DNA of 36,677 bases from an uncultured Bacteroidota bacterium. Its GTDB lineage: Bacteria; Bacteroidota; Bacteroidia; Flavobacteriales_D; Sanyastnellaceae. The stretch is from positions 1 through 36,677 of the forward strand of contig CAIZGX010000048.1 of assembly GCA_903932685.1 (NCBI GenBank), read 5' to 3'. How positions within the stretch are numbered: the first letter of the stretch is position 1; the number at the start of each line of letters is the position of its first letter. A program made the position numbers and the translations under genes. A model generated the notes under the pieces. The model saw only the letters and a list, made by a program, of their open reading frames with translations. It ran no database searches and was not told the origin of the DNA. Of this stretch, positions 25,005 through 33,263 are shown piece after piece.

Positions 25005-25131
25005 AAAAAGAGGCAACCCTGCCTTTAATGTTTCGTCTTGTAGATGGTTACGCAGTCCAAGCTGCGTGTTGGTTTCAAAATTCCCTTGCAGGTTTACAGA
25101 AAAGGCTCTCAATTTTTGAGTGCCTTTTTTG
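25005..25131. other. 127-bp gap between convergent genes with several hairpins
   Basis: It holds a short stem (AGGCA/TGCCT, 25011-25024), a 6-bp stem ACGCAG/CTGCGT (25050-25067), a possible longer pairing CCTGC (25018-25022) with GCAGG (25088-25092), and a terminator at the end. No ORF here looks real. A small RNA is possible but unproven; otherwise it is simply a 3' spacer. Confidence 0.3.
25098..25131. terminator. Terminator between response regulator gene and rsmG
   Basis: AAAAGGC-T-CTCAA pairs with TTGAG-T-GCCTTTT around a short T loop, followed by T6 on the plus strand. The AAAA on the other side gives a weaker U-tract on the minus strand, adjacent to the rsmG stop. Confidence 0.85.
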
Positions 25132-25758
25132 TTATTGCGGAATGTAGACGAGCTTCTTTGTTTCGAATAACTCTTGCGGAAAATACTGAGACAAATCGAA
25201 GATTTCCGCATGCTTCTTGAGCGACTTGAGCTCTTCTTTCAAATCACCACCTTTCAAACAAATTAAGCCATTCGGAACACCATTCTGATCGGCTTTTTTG
25301 TACTTGCCTTGGGTCCAGGATACAAGCTCCTCAGCAGATGCAACAGCACGACTTACCACAAAATCGAATTGGCCTTTTACCGCTTCTACTCTGCCGTGAA
25401 CCGTCTTCACATTTTTCAGGCCTATGAATTCTATGGCTTCGTTCACGACCATGATTTTTTTTCCGATACTATCTACCAATAGAAATTCCGAATCTGGATT
25501 TGCTATTGCCAAAGGCAGTCCCGGGAATCCACCACCGGTTCCCAAATCAAGAATATGAGATTTCGGGGTGAAGGGTAAGAATTTAAAAATGCTAAGGCTA
25601 TGCAAGACATGGCGCTCAACAAATTCACTGGTATCTTTTCTTGAAACCACGTTTACACGTTGGTTCCAGTCTAAAATAACATCTTCTAATTTTTGAAATT
25701 GTTCCCATTGCATTTCAGTGAAAGTGAAATAGGGAGATAGTTTTTCTCTTATTGACAT
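25132..25758 (-). CDS. rsmG: 16S rRNA m7G methyltransferase RsmG
   Basis: SAM-dependent methyltransferase that makes m7G in the 530 loop of 16S rRNA. It has the SAM motif LDLGTGGGFPGLPLAI (about 70-85), FLLVDSIGKK, VHGRVEA and DFVVSRAVAS, which identify RsmG/GidB. At 208 residues it has normal length. Its ATG overlaps the sigma-factor stop by 1 nt (TAATG), and it is the last gene of the glycosyltransferase-sigma-rsmG unit. Confidence 0.95.
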   Translation of the reverse strand: MSIREKLSPYFTFTEMQWEQFQKLEDVILDWNQRVNVVSRKDTSEFVERHVLHSLSIFKFLPFTPKSHILDLGTGGGFPGLPLAIANPDSEFLLVDSIGKKIMVVNEAIEFIGLKNVKTVHGRVEAVKGQFDFVVSRAVASAEELVSWTQGKYKKADQNGVPNGLICLKGGDLKEELKSLKKHAEIFDLSQYFPQELFETKKLVYIPQ

Positions 25759-26366
25759 TAAAAGGTACCCTTGGTAGTTTTCATTAATTCAAACATGAAA
25801 TCGCGTGCACGGAAGAGCTGTGCTTTTACCGTTCCTAGGGGTAATTCTAAAATCTCGGAGATTTCTTCGTATGATTTTTCTTCAAAATATCTTAATTCAA
25901 CCAAGCGCTTATACCTTGGTTTCAATTTTTCTACAACATCATGCATACGCTGCATGCGCTCATCTTTTTCCATGGACTCTTCTGGATCAAGCCCCTCTTC
26001 CTTTACAGGAATTACGTATGACTCGCCATCTACATTCGAATATCCTTGATCGATTGAAATGGCTTTAATCCTTTTCTTTCGAATAAAATCAATCGAATGA
26101 TTGGAGGCAATCTTGAACAACCACGTTGAAAAGGCATATTGAGGGGTGTACTGATCTAGCCTTTTGAACGCTTTGCTAAACGTTTCAATGGTTAAGTCTT
26201 CTGCATCATCGGAATTGTTCACCATCTTCAGCAACATGTAGTAGACTGAATCTTTGTACCTACCCATTATTTCGGTGTATGCACGCTGATCTTTTTCGTT
26301 CAACGCACGAAGCACAAGCTGGTAATCCTTTTTGGCTTTATCCGATAAATGATCTGTCAATTCCAT
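25758..26366 (-). CDS. ECF-type RNA polymerase sigma factor
   Basis: A 202-residue sigma-70 family protein with only regions 2 and 4. Region 2 (about 20-90) includes DAEDLTIETFSKAFKRLDQY and STWLFKIASNHSIDFIRKKR. Region 4 (about 130-190) includes RYKRLVELRYFEEKSYEEISEILELPLGTVKAQLFRAR. No anti-sigma gene is adjacent; the flanking genes are a glycosyltransferase (10-nt overlap) and rsmG (1-nt overlap). Such RpoE-like factors without a linked anti-sigma are common in Bacteroidota, and some are constitutive. Which promoters it reads is not visible here. Confidence 0.93.
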   Translation of the reverse strand: MELTDHLSDKAKKDYQLVLRALNEKDQRAYTEIMGRYKDSVYYMLLKMVNNSDDAEDLTIETFSKAFKRLDQYTPQYAFSTWLFKIASNHSIDFIRKKRIKAISIDQGYSNVDGESYVIPVKEEGLDPEESMEKDERMQRMHDVVEKLKPRYKRLVELRYFEEKSYEEISEILELPLGTVKAQLFRARDFMFELMKTTKGTF

Positions 26367-27511
26367 TTCTGTGGTTTACGAACGAGGTTATGCAGGTAAA
26401 GGACCGAATGTACTAAAAAAAGATGCTTCTCTAACAAGGGGAATAACCAAAGAATATCTTTCGAAATTTTCAATTTGTTGCATGACACGTTCAACACAAT
26501 AAATTGAATGAGGTATCGAAAGAAAATTACTCCGCCCAAAACCGCCCATAGGATTGGATTCGGATAAATGATGGCGAGAGCTATAGCGGCTAGCCACAAT
26601 AGAAAAAATGTCAACGGCCAAAGGATTAAGGAAAACTTCACACTCCCCTTATAAAGAGGCGCCGTAGTAAAATGTCTTTTCTTTTGAAAAGTCCATTTCG
26701 CCCATGAATTGTGAGGTTCTGATATTGTTTGTGCTTCGTAATGAAATACATTCTGCGTATTTCGGGCGGTTGACGCTTCTTTAACAAACAAATCATCGTC
26801 ACCTGATGCCAATTTGTAATGGGTACGAAAGCCACCTATACGAAAAAACGCTGTTTTTGTATAACACAAATTTCTTCCAACGCCCATGTAAGGCCTTCCT
26901 GTTTTTGCGAAACCTAAATAATTAAGCCCTGTAATAAATGCATCAAAGCGAATCAACTTATTCAAATAACCTGGGTATTTCTTGTAGCCACTAAACCCCA
27001 ATGTAATTTCTTTCCTCTCTCCTACTCCCCTTGTCATTTCGGTAATCCAATTGCTACTTGTGGGCCTGCAATCAGCATCGGTAAGAAGCACTACCTCATA
27101 CATAGCCGCTTTAATCCCTAAGGTTAAAGCAAACTTTTTACCTTGCATTATTTGCTTATCCTCATTTATTTCTATGATGTGCATGCTTGGATAAGAGATT
27201 TGCAATGCCTTCAGAATGTCTGCGGTGTCATCCCAACTGCTGTCGTTCACAACGATCAACTGAAATTTCTGAAACTCTTGCTCCATTATAATTGGAATCA
27301 ACTCCATTAAGTTCGCCTCTTCGTTTCGAGCACAAACAATTACGGACACGCCGTCTGGTGAATCTCCTTCTGTTTTCTTTCCCTTTGTTGCAGATAGAAA
27401 ATAATTAAAATTGTAATATAACTGAGCAAGAAATGATATTGCCACCACAGAAAGCAGTGCCAATTCAATGGTTGAGAAATTCAAATTCCAGATTGCGAAT
27501 GTTTTTTCCAT
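26357..27511 (-). CDS. Family 2 membrane glycosyltransferase
   Basis: A 384-residue processive-type GT2 enzyme. An N-terminal membrane helix (about 15-37) is followed by the GT-A domain: VSVIVCARNEE, IVVNDSSWDDT, the DxD-type LLTDADC, a GDDDLFVKE acidic motif and an FQKKRH segment in place of the usual QxxRW. Two or three C-terminal membrane helices follow. It probably transfers sugar from a nucleotide donor at the inner face of the membrane; the acceptor is unknown. I use the ATG at 27511, because the TTG at 27550 lies beyond a TAATTTCG element 8 nt upstream and next to the neighbouring terminator. Confidence 0.88.
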   Translation of the reverse strand: MEKTFAIWNLNFSTIELALLSVVAISFLAQLYYNFNYFLSATKGKKTEGDSPDGVSVIVCARNEEANLMELIPIIMEQEFQKFQLIVVNDSSWDDTADILKALQISYPSMHIIEINEDKQIMQGKKFALTLGIKAAMYEVVLLTDADCRPTSSNWITEMTRGVGERKEITLGFSGYKKYPGYLNKLIRFDAFITGLNYLGFAKTGRPYMGVGRNLCYTKTAFFRIGGFRTHYKLASGDDDLFVKEASTARNTQNVFHYEAQTISEPHNSWAKWTFQKKRHFTTAPLYKGSVKFSLILWPLTFFLLWLAAIALAIIYPNPILWAVLGGVIFFRYLIQFIVLNVSCNKLKISKDILWLFPLLEKHLFLVHSVLYLHNLVRKPQKWN

Positions 27512-27519
27512 GAGTCCTG

Positions 27520-27527
27520 CGAAATTA
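27520..27527 (-). promoter_or_regulatory. Glycosyltransferase-sigma-rsmG operon -7 element
   Basis: TAATTTCG on the minus strand ends 8 nt before the ATG at 27511. Confidence 0.6.
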
Positions 27528-27549
27528 CTCTGCACTTCGCCTTGCAGCA

Positions 27550-27575
27550 ATAAAAAAGGCCGGTAGCCCGGCCCT
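27550..27575 (-). terminator. Terminator of the T9SS protease gene
   Basis: On the minus strand, GGCCGG pairs with CCGGCC around GCTA, followed by TTTTTTA. It lies about 30 nt past the protease stop. Confidence 0.88.
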
Positions 27576-27602
27576 ATTTATTCACAATAGATGAAAATCT
27601 AT

Positions 27603-29855
27603 TTACTTTTTAATGATAAGCGGAAGAGAATCTACTTTACCCGCAGAAACCAACTTCACGATATAATATCCGTTAGCCAAAGAAGACGTGTCTACTTTAA
27701 CATTCGCACTGTATGTCTTTGTTGAAACAACAACATTTCCGGCAACATCGATAATGTATAGAGAAGAGTTCGCCAAAGCCCCGATTAATTGAATTTCATT
27801 TTGCGCGGGATTTGGAAAAAGTGTAATGGCTGTCTCAGTCATACTGTCGACTCCATTTCCTGAAACGCAGAAATTGGTTGTTTCAGAATCTGTAAAATTT
27901 CCTCCTGCGGCTAATGAAGTTCCTGATGCGTTTGAAACCGCATAGCTTCCGTTTCCATATGCACAGCAAAGTCCATCGCCATAATCGTCGCTAATTACAA
28001 AGTCATAACATCCTGGAGCAAGACATACCGATTCACTGATTGAAGTGCCTCCGGCAGGATATAACCCATTTGATGAAGCCAGCACGTTTCCATTTTGAAG
28101 AATTTCCCAAGAAGTTTCTTCCGAATAATCATCGAAAGTAATATCAACTGTTACCGTTACTGTTGGACCTACTATAGCGTTGCAGGAGATAGAAACAGAA
28201 TTGTTGTTGGCGTTCTCATCGGTTGAACCGTTCGGGTTAACGACAGTCACGACAATGGTGTTTGCGCCATTTGTAAGCGTGATTGCAGGAAGATTTACGT
28301 TAGCCGATCCGTATTGTGCAATGGACCCTGTCCAGTTAATCGTTTGAATAGCCCCCCCGTTCACGGTGTATTGAATTGTGCACGACGTTAAAGTTGTGGC
28401 TCCGTTGTTCATTAATGAGAAAACAGGAGATACTGAAGATCCGCAGATATTCGCAGGCACGTTGGTAATACTCGAAGCAGAAGCATCTAACTGAGCCGTT
28501 ACCGAACCTGCCGGATAACCATCCACTATTTGCGCACCTGTATTGCCTGGATCTAACCATTCTTTCAATCGTGTAGATGCCGAAGCTCCAGTATCCCAAC
28601 TTACGCCGAATCTGCCGTATGAATCGCCCTGGCCGTTTTCAGTTGAACCGTTACAAGCAGAAGCTCCCCCAAATAACTGACCAATGATTCTATGATTTTG
28701 ATCGAACAAAGGCGATCCTGAAGACCCTCCTTCTGTGATACCATCGTCCCACTGCTGAACCTGCCAAGTTTGAGCGCCTGACCATGATCCTTGCGGAACT
28801 GCATTGTTTTCAAACGATATTTTTTTCAAATCTCCTGACGGGTGGTGAATACATGTTGCCGAAGTCACTGTTGCTGCATCACTCGCATCCCATCCTGCAT
28901 ATTGAACATTGTAATTCGCAGGAGGCGCTGAACTCAATTGAACCAAACAAAAATCGCTACCTGCATTCTTTGCCTTCAATGTGCATCCTGAAATGGTTTG
29001 ATTCGTTGGCCCTGTTGATCCTGTGCAACCTGAAGTTTCGTGATTAAAAACGAACACCCAGCTTGGTCCGGCTCCAGCTGAGTAGCAGTGGTTAGCTGTT
29101 AAAAAGTACGGAGTGCCGTCATTGGCTGTATTGTTAACCAACGCTCCCGTGCAGCTCGCGCTGCCGCCGCTTAAAATTAAACCCACTGATTTTTTTTCAA
29201 CTTGCCAAGCCGAACCTACAGGACAGTTTACATTGTTGTTGCAAGAGCCGCTTGTACCATAGGGCCCACGATCAGCATCGAAATCAGCGAAGTGATTCAT
29301 TAACACCGGACGGTAACCGTGAACAACCATAGAAATTACAAATGACACTTGATCCTTCACTGCGTCGTTTGCTTGAACTTCAACGACTATTTTTTCGTGT
29401 TGAAGAATTGACGATGCTAATACGCGATACTCTTGGTTGTTCTTGTGATTAAAAGAACCCAAGAACTCTTCTCGATCAGCAGACCAAATAAACATTTCAG
29501 CACCTTTCGGAAGAAAGAAATCTTCAAAAATCAAGTTGATTGTTCTTGCGCCTGAGCACTCAATTCCAAACTGCCAGATACTCTTCTCATTTTCTATTGA
29601 TCTCCAAGAGGCTTGATTAATTCCAAATGCGGTTTCATGTTCGAAGCCGAAGCGATAAGGTGCTTCCTTGTATTGATCAACAACGGCATCTTCAGCGGCT
29701 AAAGCCTCCATGTCTATGGTCGGCATTGTGTTGAATGATATTTGTGAACTTACGTGCTTGTCTTCCCAATTGTATGGAAAACCACCGAAAGAAACTTGGG
29801 CCATTGCTGCATATGCAAACGAAAAGGCAAAAATGGAAAGTATTTTTTTAATCAT
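27603..29855 (-). CDS. Secreted trypsin-like (lysyl endopeptidase-type) protease with T9SS sorting tail
   Basis: A 750-residue exported protease. Numbered from the ATG at 29855: signal peptide 1-19 (IKKILSIFAFSF...AMAQ), a propeptide-like region to about 190, then a serine protease domain with His256 in LTANHC, Asp301 in GSDFC and Ser379 in GGSSGSP, with many cysteines, as in lysyl endopeptidases. It continues with a CARDB-like beta domain (about 455-555), a Cys-rich module with SDDYGDGLCCAYGNGSY, and a type A T9SS sorting domain (LFPNPAQNEIQL ... LANGYYIVKL to the end). The frame's earlier start at 29912 lacks a signal peptide at its N-terminus, so I prefer this ATG. A weak -7 element (TATCTTCA, 29877-29884) lies upstream. 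Confidence 0.92.
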   Translation of the reverse strand: MIKKILSIFAFSFAYAAMAQVSFGGFPYNWEDKHVSSQISFNTMPTIDMEALAAEDAVVDQYKEAPYRFGFEHETAFGINQASWRSIENEKSIWQFGIECSGARTINLIFEDFFLPKGAEMFIWSADREEFLGSFNHKNNQEYRVLASSILQHEKIVVEVQANDAVKDQVSFVISMVVHGYRPVLMNHFADFDADRGPYGTSGSCNNNVNCPVGSAWQVEKKSVGLILSGGSASCTGALVNNTANDGTPYFLTANHCYSAGAGPSWVFVFNHETSGCTGSTGPTNQTISGCTLKAKNAGSDFCLVQLSSAPPANYNVQYAGWDASDAATVTSATCIHHPSGDLKKISFENNAVPQGSWSGAQTWQVQQWDDGITEGGSSGSPLFDQNHRIIGQLFGGASACNGSTENGQGDSYGRFGVSWDTGASASTRLKEWLDPGNTGAQIVDGYPAGSVTAQLDASASSITNVPANICGSSVSPVFSLMNNGATTLTSCTIQYTVNGGAIQTINWTGSIAQYGSANVNLPAITLTNGANTIVVTVVNPNGSTDENANNNSVSISCNAIVGPTVTVTVDITFDDYSEETSWEILQNGNVLASSNGLYPAGGTSISESVCLAPGCYDFVISDDYGDGLCCAYGNGSYAVSNASGTSLAAGGNFTDSETTNFCVSGNGVDSMTETAITLFPNPAQNEIQLIGALANSSLYIIDVAGNVVVSTKTYSANVKVDTSSLANGYYIVKLVSAGKVDSLPLIIKK

Positions 29856-29933
29856 AAGGTTGTTTGGTTTCAAACATGAAGATAATTCAATCTTTTCAAA
29901 ACAGAAAATCAAAAAGGAGAACTGATGGAAATC

Positions 29934-30401
29934 CTATTCCTGCGGAGCAACAAGTATTTTCCCTTCTGCATTTCCATTCAAAATAACGACTACATCGTTT
30001 GGAGTGCTCAAAAACAACTTACGAAGATCTATCGCAAGCTCTTTCTCTATTCGCGCTCGGCACGCATCGTCATTGTTGACATGGGTAAGTCGCACATTCA
30101 CTTGCGGAGGCAAGCTTTTCAAATAACGTTCGTCCCAAGAGACTTCAAAAAAATGTTCGTTGCATCCACCAGAATAAGCCACTTTGACGATTAAGAACCC
30201 TCCATCCTGATGCGTTTCTAGCACTTCAAAATTATCTGTTTGGCCTTTGAAATTTATTTCGGCGGGTAGCTGAATGGGCAGAATATTTTCAATACTTGGA
30301 AAATCTTTTTCGGGCACTACTGCCACCTCTTTGTTCCTTTTGCATGAAACCGACAACAACATCAAAAGCGTTGCTGATAAAATTGTCAAGTGCTTTTTCA
30401 T
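29934..30401 (-). CDS. Small lipoprotein downstream of uvrB
   Basis: A 155-residue predicted lipoprotein with lipobox LSVSC and lipidated Cys20. The mature part has GGCNEHFFEVSW (Cys80, His83) and DDACRARIEKELAIDL (Cys114). These two cysteines could form a disulfide, and Cys/His could bind a metal. I do not recognise a named family. Its ATG overlaps the uvrB stop by 4 nt (ATGA), so it is translated from the uvrB mRNA despite having no obvious link to DNA repair. Confidence 0.75.
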   Translation of the reverse strand: MKKHLTILSATLLMLLSVSCKRNKEVAVVPEKDFPSIENILPIQLPAEINFKGQTDNFEVLETHQDGGFLIVKVAYSGGCNEHFFEVSWDERYLKSLPPQVNVRLTHVNNDDACRARIEKELAIDLRKLFLSTPNDVVVILNGNAEGKILVAPQE

Positions 30402-32434
30402 AATGGATTCGAATTTAGTTCTGTTAACCGTTCTTCTAAGGCCTTCATTTCATCTCTGTATTGAGCTGCTTCCATGAATTCCAAATTCTCTGCCGCTTTT
30501 TCCATTTTACGCCTTGAAGCAGACATCGCTTTCTGAATTTCTTTTTCTCCCCAATTCGCCATTACCGGATCTGCGGCGATAGATGGTCTTGAAAAATCAC
30601 CTTCGGAATACACGCGAGGTTTCATTTCAAGGATATCGCTGGCCTGACGAAGAATGGAAGATTTGTGTTTAACGATCTGCGTGGGTTCAATTCCATTCAG
30701 CGTGTTAAATTCCATTTGCTTTTGTCTTCTGCGCTCCGTTTCATCAATGGTCTGCGCCATGCTGCCCGTAATTTTATCGGCATACAAAATAACTCTACCG
30801 TGCACATTTCGTGCTGCCCTTCCTGCTGTTTGAGTAAGCGACCTTCTGTTCCTCAAAAAACCTTCCTTATCGGCATCTAAAATAGCAACTAGACTTACCT
30901 CGGGAAGATCTAAACCTTCCCTCAACAAATTCACTCCAATGAGCACATCTATTTCTCCTTCGCGAAGCTGAGCTAAAATATTAATTCGCTCGAGTGTGTT
31001 TACTTCACTGTGAATGTATCTGCACTTCACATTCATTCGCTCGAGATATTTGTGCAGTTCTTCGGCCATTCGCTTGGTTAACGTGGTCACCAAAACTCTT
31101 TCGTTCGCCTCTATTGTTTTCTGAATTTCATTCATTAAATCATCTACTTGATTTAAGGAAGGGCGAACTTCGATAGGAGGGTCTAACAATCCAGTTGGAC
31201 GAACGACCTGCTCTATCACAACACCTTCTGTCTTGCGTAATTCAAAATCGGCAGGTGTAGCTGAGACAAAGATGACTTGGTTCTGAATCGATTCAAATTC
31301 ATCAAAGGTCAGCGGGCGATTATCCATGGCTGAAATGAGTCGGAATCCGTGCTCAATCAAATTCACTTTTCGCGAACGGTCTCCTCCAAACATAGCACCC
31401 ACCTGAGGAACCGCCACGTGACTCTCATCAATAACCATTAAAAAATCATCTGGAAAATAATCTAGCAAACAGAACGGCCGCTCCCCTGCTTGCCTTCTAT
31501 CGAAATACCGCGAATAGTTTTCTATACCCGAGCAATACCCGAGTTCTTTCATCATTTCAATATCGTAGTTCACCCGCTCTTCTAGGCGTTTCGCTTCTAA
31601 AGCTTTTCCTTCTTTGATGAAATTAGTTGTCTGCACAACCATGTCTTGCTGTATCTGCCAGATGGCATCGTGCAACGTCTCTTTTGAAGTCACAAATAAG
31701 TTAGCAGGGAAAACGGTTGTTTGATCGAACGATGTTGAAGTCTTTCCGAGAATTGGATCCAGCATCTTAATACTTTCAATTTCATTTCCGAAAAACACCA
31801 CGCGCAAAGCGTAGTCTGCATAAGCCAAGAATATATCCACCGTATCGCCCTTCACGCGAAACATTCCACGTTCGAGTTCGGCATTTGTTCGGCTGTATAG
31901 TGACTCTACCAATTTATACAAAAACGACTGTCGGCTCAATTTCATGCCGACATGAATTGGAATAACACTTTTATGAAATTCCTGCGGATTACCAATACCG
32001 TAAATGCATGAAATGCTAGCTACCACTATTACATCTCGTCTTCCGCTTAACAATGAACTTGTAGCGGCCAATCGCAATTTTTCAATTTCCTTATTTATGC
32101 TTAAATCTTTTTCAATGTAGGTATTTGTAACCGGCAGATAAGCCTCTGGTTGATAGTAGTCGTAATAGCTTACGAAATATTCGACCAAATTCTCTGGAAA
32201 GAACTGCTTGAACTCGGAATACAATTGTGCCGCTAATGTTTTGTTGTGACTAAGTATTAGCGTTGGCCGCTGTGTTTGTGCAATGACATTGGCAATGGTA
32301 AAAGTCTTACCGCTTCCTGTTACACCAAGCAATGTTTGATATTTTTCATTCTCATTCAGACCTTTCACCAAATCGTGAATAGCCTCGGGTTGGTCACCTC
32401 CTGGCGTGAAGTCTGTTATCAATTTGAATTGCAT
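30398..32434 (-). CDS. uvrB: UvrABC excision repair helicase subunit B
   Basis: Damage-verifying subunit of nucleotide excision repair. It has Walker A GVTGSGKT (37-44), the beta-hairpin YYDYYQPEAYLP (about 92-103), IDESHVAVPQ (motif II), VSATPADFEL, and GREGLDLPEV-type LREGLDLPEVSLVAILDADKEGFLR with QTAGRAARN (motifs V and VI). The C-terminal UVR domain (about 635-675) binds UvrC. At 678 residues it is full length. A TAAATTCG element ends 5 nt before the ATG, which suggests a leaderless mRNA. Confidence 0.98.
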   Translation of the reverse strand: MQFKLITDFTPGGDQPEAIHDLVKGLNENEKYQTLLGVTGSGKTFTIANVIAQTQRPTLILSHNKTLAAQLYSEFKQFFPENLVEYFVSYYDYYQPEAYLPVTNTYIEKDLSINKEIEKLRLAATSSLLSGRRDVIVVASISCIYGIGNPQEFHKSVIPIHVGMKLSRQSFLYKLVESLYSRTNAELERGMFRVKGDTVDIFLAYADYALRVVFFGNEIESIKMLDPILGKTSTSFDQTTVFPANLFVTSKETLHDAIWQIQQDMVVQTTNFIKEGKALEAKRLEERVNYDIEMMKELGYCSGIENYSRYFDRRQAGERPFCLLDYFPDDFLMVIDESHVAVPQVGAMFGGDRSRKVNLIEHGFRLISAMDNRPLTFDEFESIQNQVIFVSATPADFELRKTEGVVIEQVVRPTGLLDPPIEVRPSLNQVDDLMNEIQKTIEANERVLVTTLTKRMAEELHKYLERMNVKCRYIHSEVNTLERINILAQLREGEIDVLIGVNLLREGLDLPEVSLVAILDADKEGFLRNRRSLTQTAGRAARNVHGRVILYADKITGSMAQTIDETERRRQKQMEFNTLNGIEPTQIVKHKSSILRQASDILEMKPRVYSEGDFSRPSIAADPVMANWGEKEIQKAMSASRRKMEKAAENLEFMEAAQYRDEMKALEERLTELNSNPL

Positions 32435-32439
32435 ACGAG

Positions 32440-32447
32440 CGAATTTA
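32440..32447 (-). promoter_or_regulatory. uvrB -7 element, leaderless spacing
   Basis: TAAATTCG on the minus strand ends 5 nt before the uvrB ATG at 32434. Confidence 0.65.
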
Positions 32448-32464
32448 GATTAGAAAAACTGAGG

Positions 32465-32494
32465 TACAAAAAAAGGCCCTAAATCGGGCCTTTT
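32465..32494 (-). terminator. Terminator of the rpsF-rpsR-rplI operon
   Basis: On the minus strand, AAAAGGGCC-type stem (32486-32494 with 32471-32479) around a 6-nt loop, followed by a T7 run. It starts 22 nt past the rplI stop. Confidence 0.92.
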
Positions 32495-32515
32495 CAAGAA
32501 TAACTTATATGCTAT

Positions 32516-32962
32516 TTATTCGCCTACAACTTCGAAGTTGAACGTAGCACTTACCTCTTTGTGTAATTTAACACGAGCCTCATAAGTACCTAAGTTCTTA
32601 ATGTGCTCTTCAGAGATGCTAATGCTCTTTCTGTCGATTGCAAAACCTTCTTTCGCTAGAGCCTCAGAAAGTTGAATAGTGTTGATACTACCGAAGATTT
32701 TTCCGGTGTCAGAAGCTTTGGTAACCAACTTAATGCTTACTGAAGCAATCTTCTCAGCAGTTGCTTGCGCCTCAGCCAAAATTTTCGTTTCCTTGTGAGC
32801 ACGTTGCTTCAAGTTCTCTGCGTGCATTTTCAATGCTGAATCCGTTGCAGGAACTGCATATCCTCTTGGAATTAGGTAATTACGAGCATAACCAGCTTTC
32901 ACTGCTACAATCTCGTCTTTAGCACCTAATTTCTCAATGTTTTCTTTTAGTATAATTTGCAT
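32516..32962 (-). CDS. rplI: 50S ribosomal protein bL9
   Basis: A 148-residue L9. The N-terminal domain has MQIILKENIEKLGAKDEIVAVKAGYARNYLIPRGYA, followed by the long connecting helix (about 45-75) and the C-terminal domain (about 80-148) ending in FNFEVVGE. It is the last gene of the S6-S18-L9 operon, 17 nt after rpsR. Unlike every other gene in this window, it is preceded by a strong Shine-Dalgarno (32970-32977). Confidence 0.98.
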   Translation of the reverse strand: MQIILKENIEKLGAKDEIVAVKAGYARNYLIPRGYAVPATDSALKMHAENLKQRAHKETKILAEAQATAEKIASVSIKLVTKASDTGKIFGSINTIQLSEALAKEGFAIDRKSISISEEHIKNLGTYEARVKLHKEVSATFNFEVVGE

Positions 32963-32969
32963 GACTAGT

Positions 32970-32977
32970 CCTCCTTA
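32970..32977 (-). promoter_or_regulatory. Canonical Shine-Dalgarno in front of rplI
   Basis: TAAGGAGG on the minus strand, 7 nt before the rplI ATG, with 7 contiguous bases (AAGGAGG) complementary to the 16S rRNA tail. I saw no comparable site before any other start in the window, including rpsF and rpsR. Confidence 0.85.
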
Positions 32978-32979
32978 AT

Positions 32980-33246
32980 TTATTTCAACATGTCAGCTAC
33001 GTATGGCATTAATGCCAAATGACGAGCCTTTTTAATAGCCTGAGAAACTTTACGTTGGTATTTCAACGAAGTTCCAGTAAGACGACGAGGAAGAATTTTT
33101 CCTTGCTCGTTGCATAACTTCAATAAGAAGTCACCGTCTTTGTAGTCGATGTATTTGATACCTGATTTCTTGAAACGGCAATACTTTGCTTGCTTGGTTT
33201 CAATATCAATTGGATTGAGGTAGCGGATTTCTGAATTATCGCTCAT
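32980..33246 (-). CDS. rpsR: 30S ribosomal protein bS18
   Basis: An 88-residue S18: [60 protein letters not shown] are canonical. It binds S6 on the 30S platform, close to the 16S 3' end. It lies between rpsF (17 nt) and rplI (17 nt). Its own leader has no Shine-Dalgarno. Confidence 0.98.
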   Translation of the reverse strand: MSDNSEIRYLNPIDIETKQAKYCRFKKSGIKYIDYKDGDFLLKLCNEQGKILPRRLTGTSLKYQRKVSQAIKKARHLALMPYVADMLK

Positions 33247-33263
33247 GGGTTCAATTTTTTAGG

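Noticed and set aside
25016-25094. A tRNA-like segment with a 6-of-7 pairing acceptor-like stem
   Set aside because: The T-arm and anticodon-arm geometry do not fit, and no CCA or proper T loop is present.
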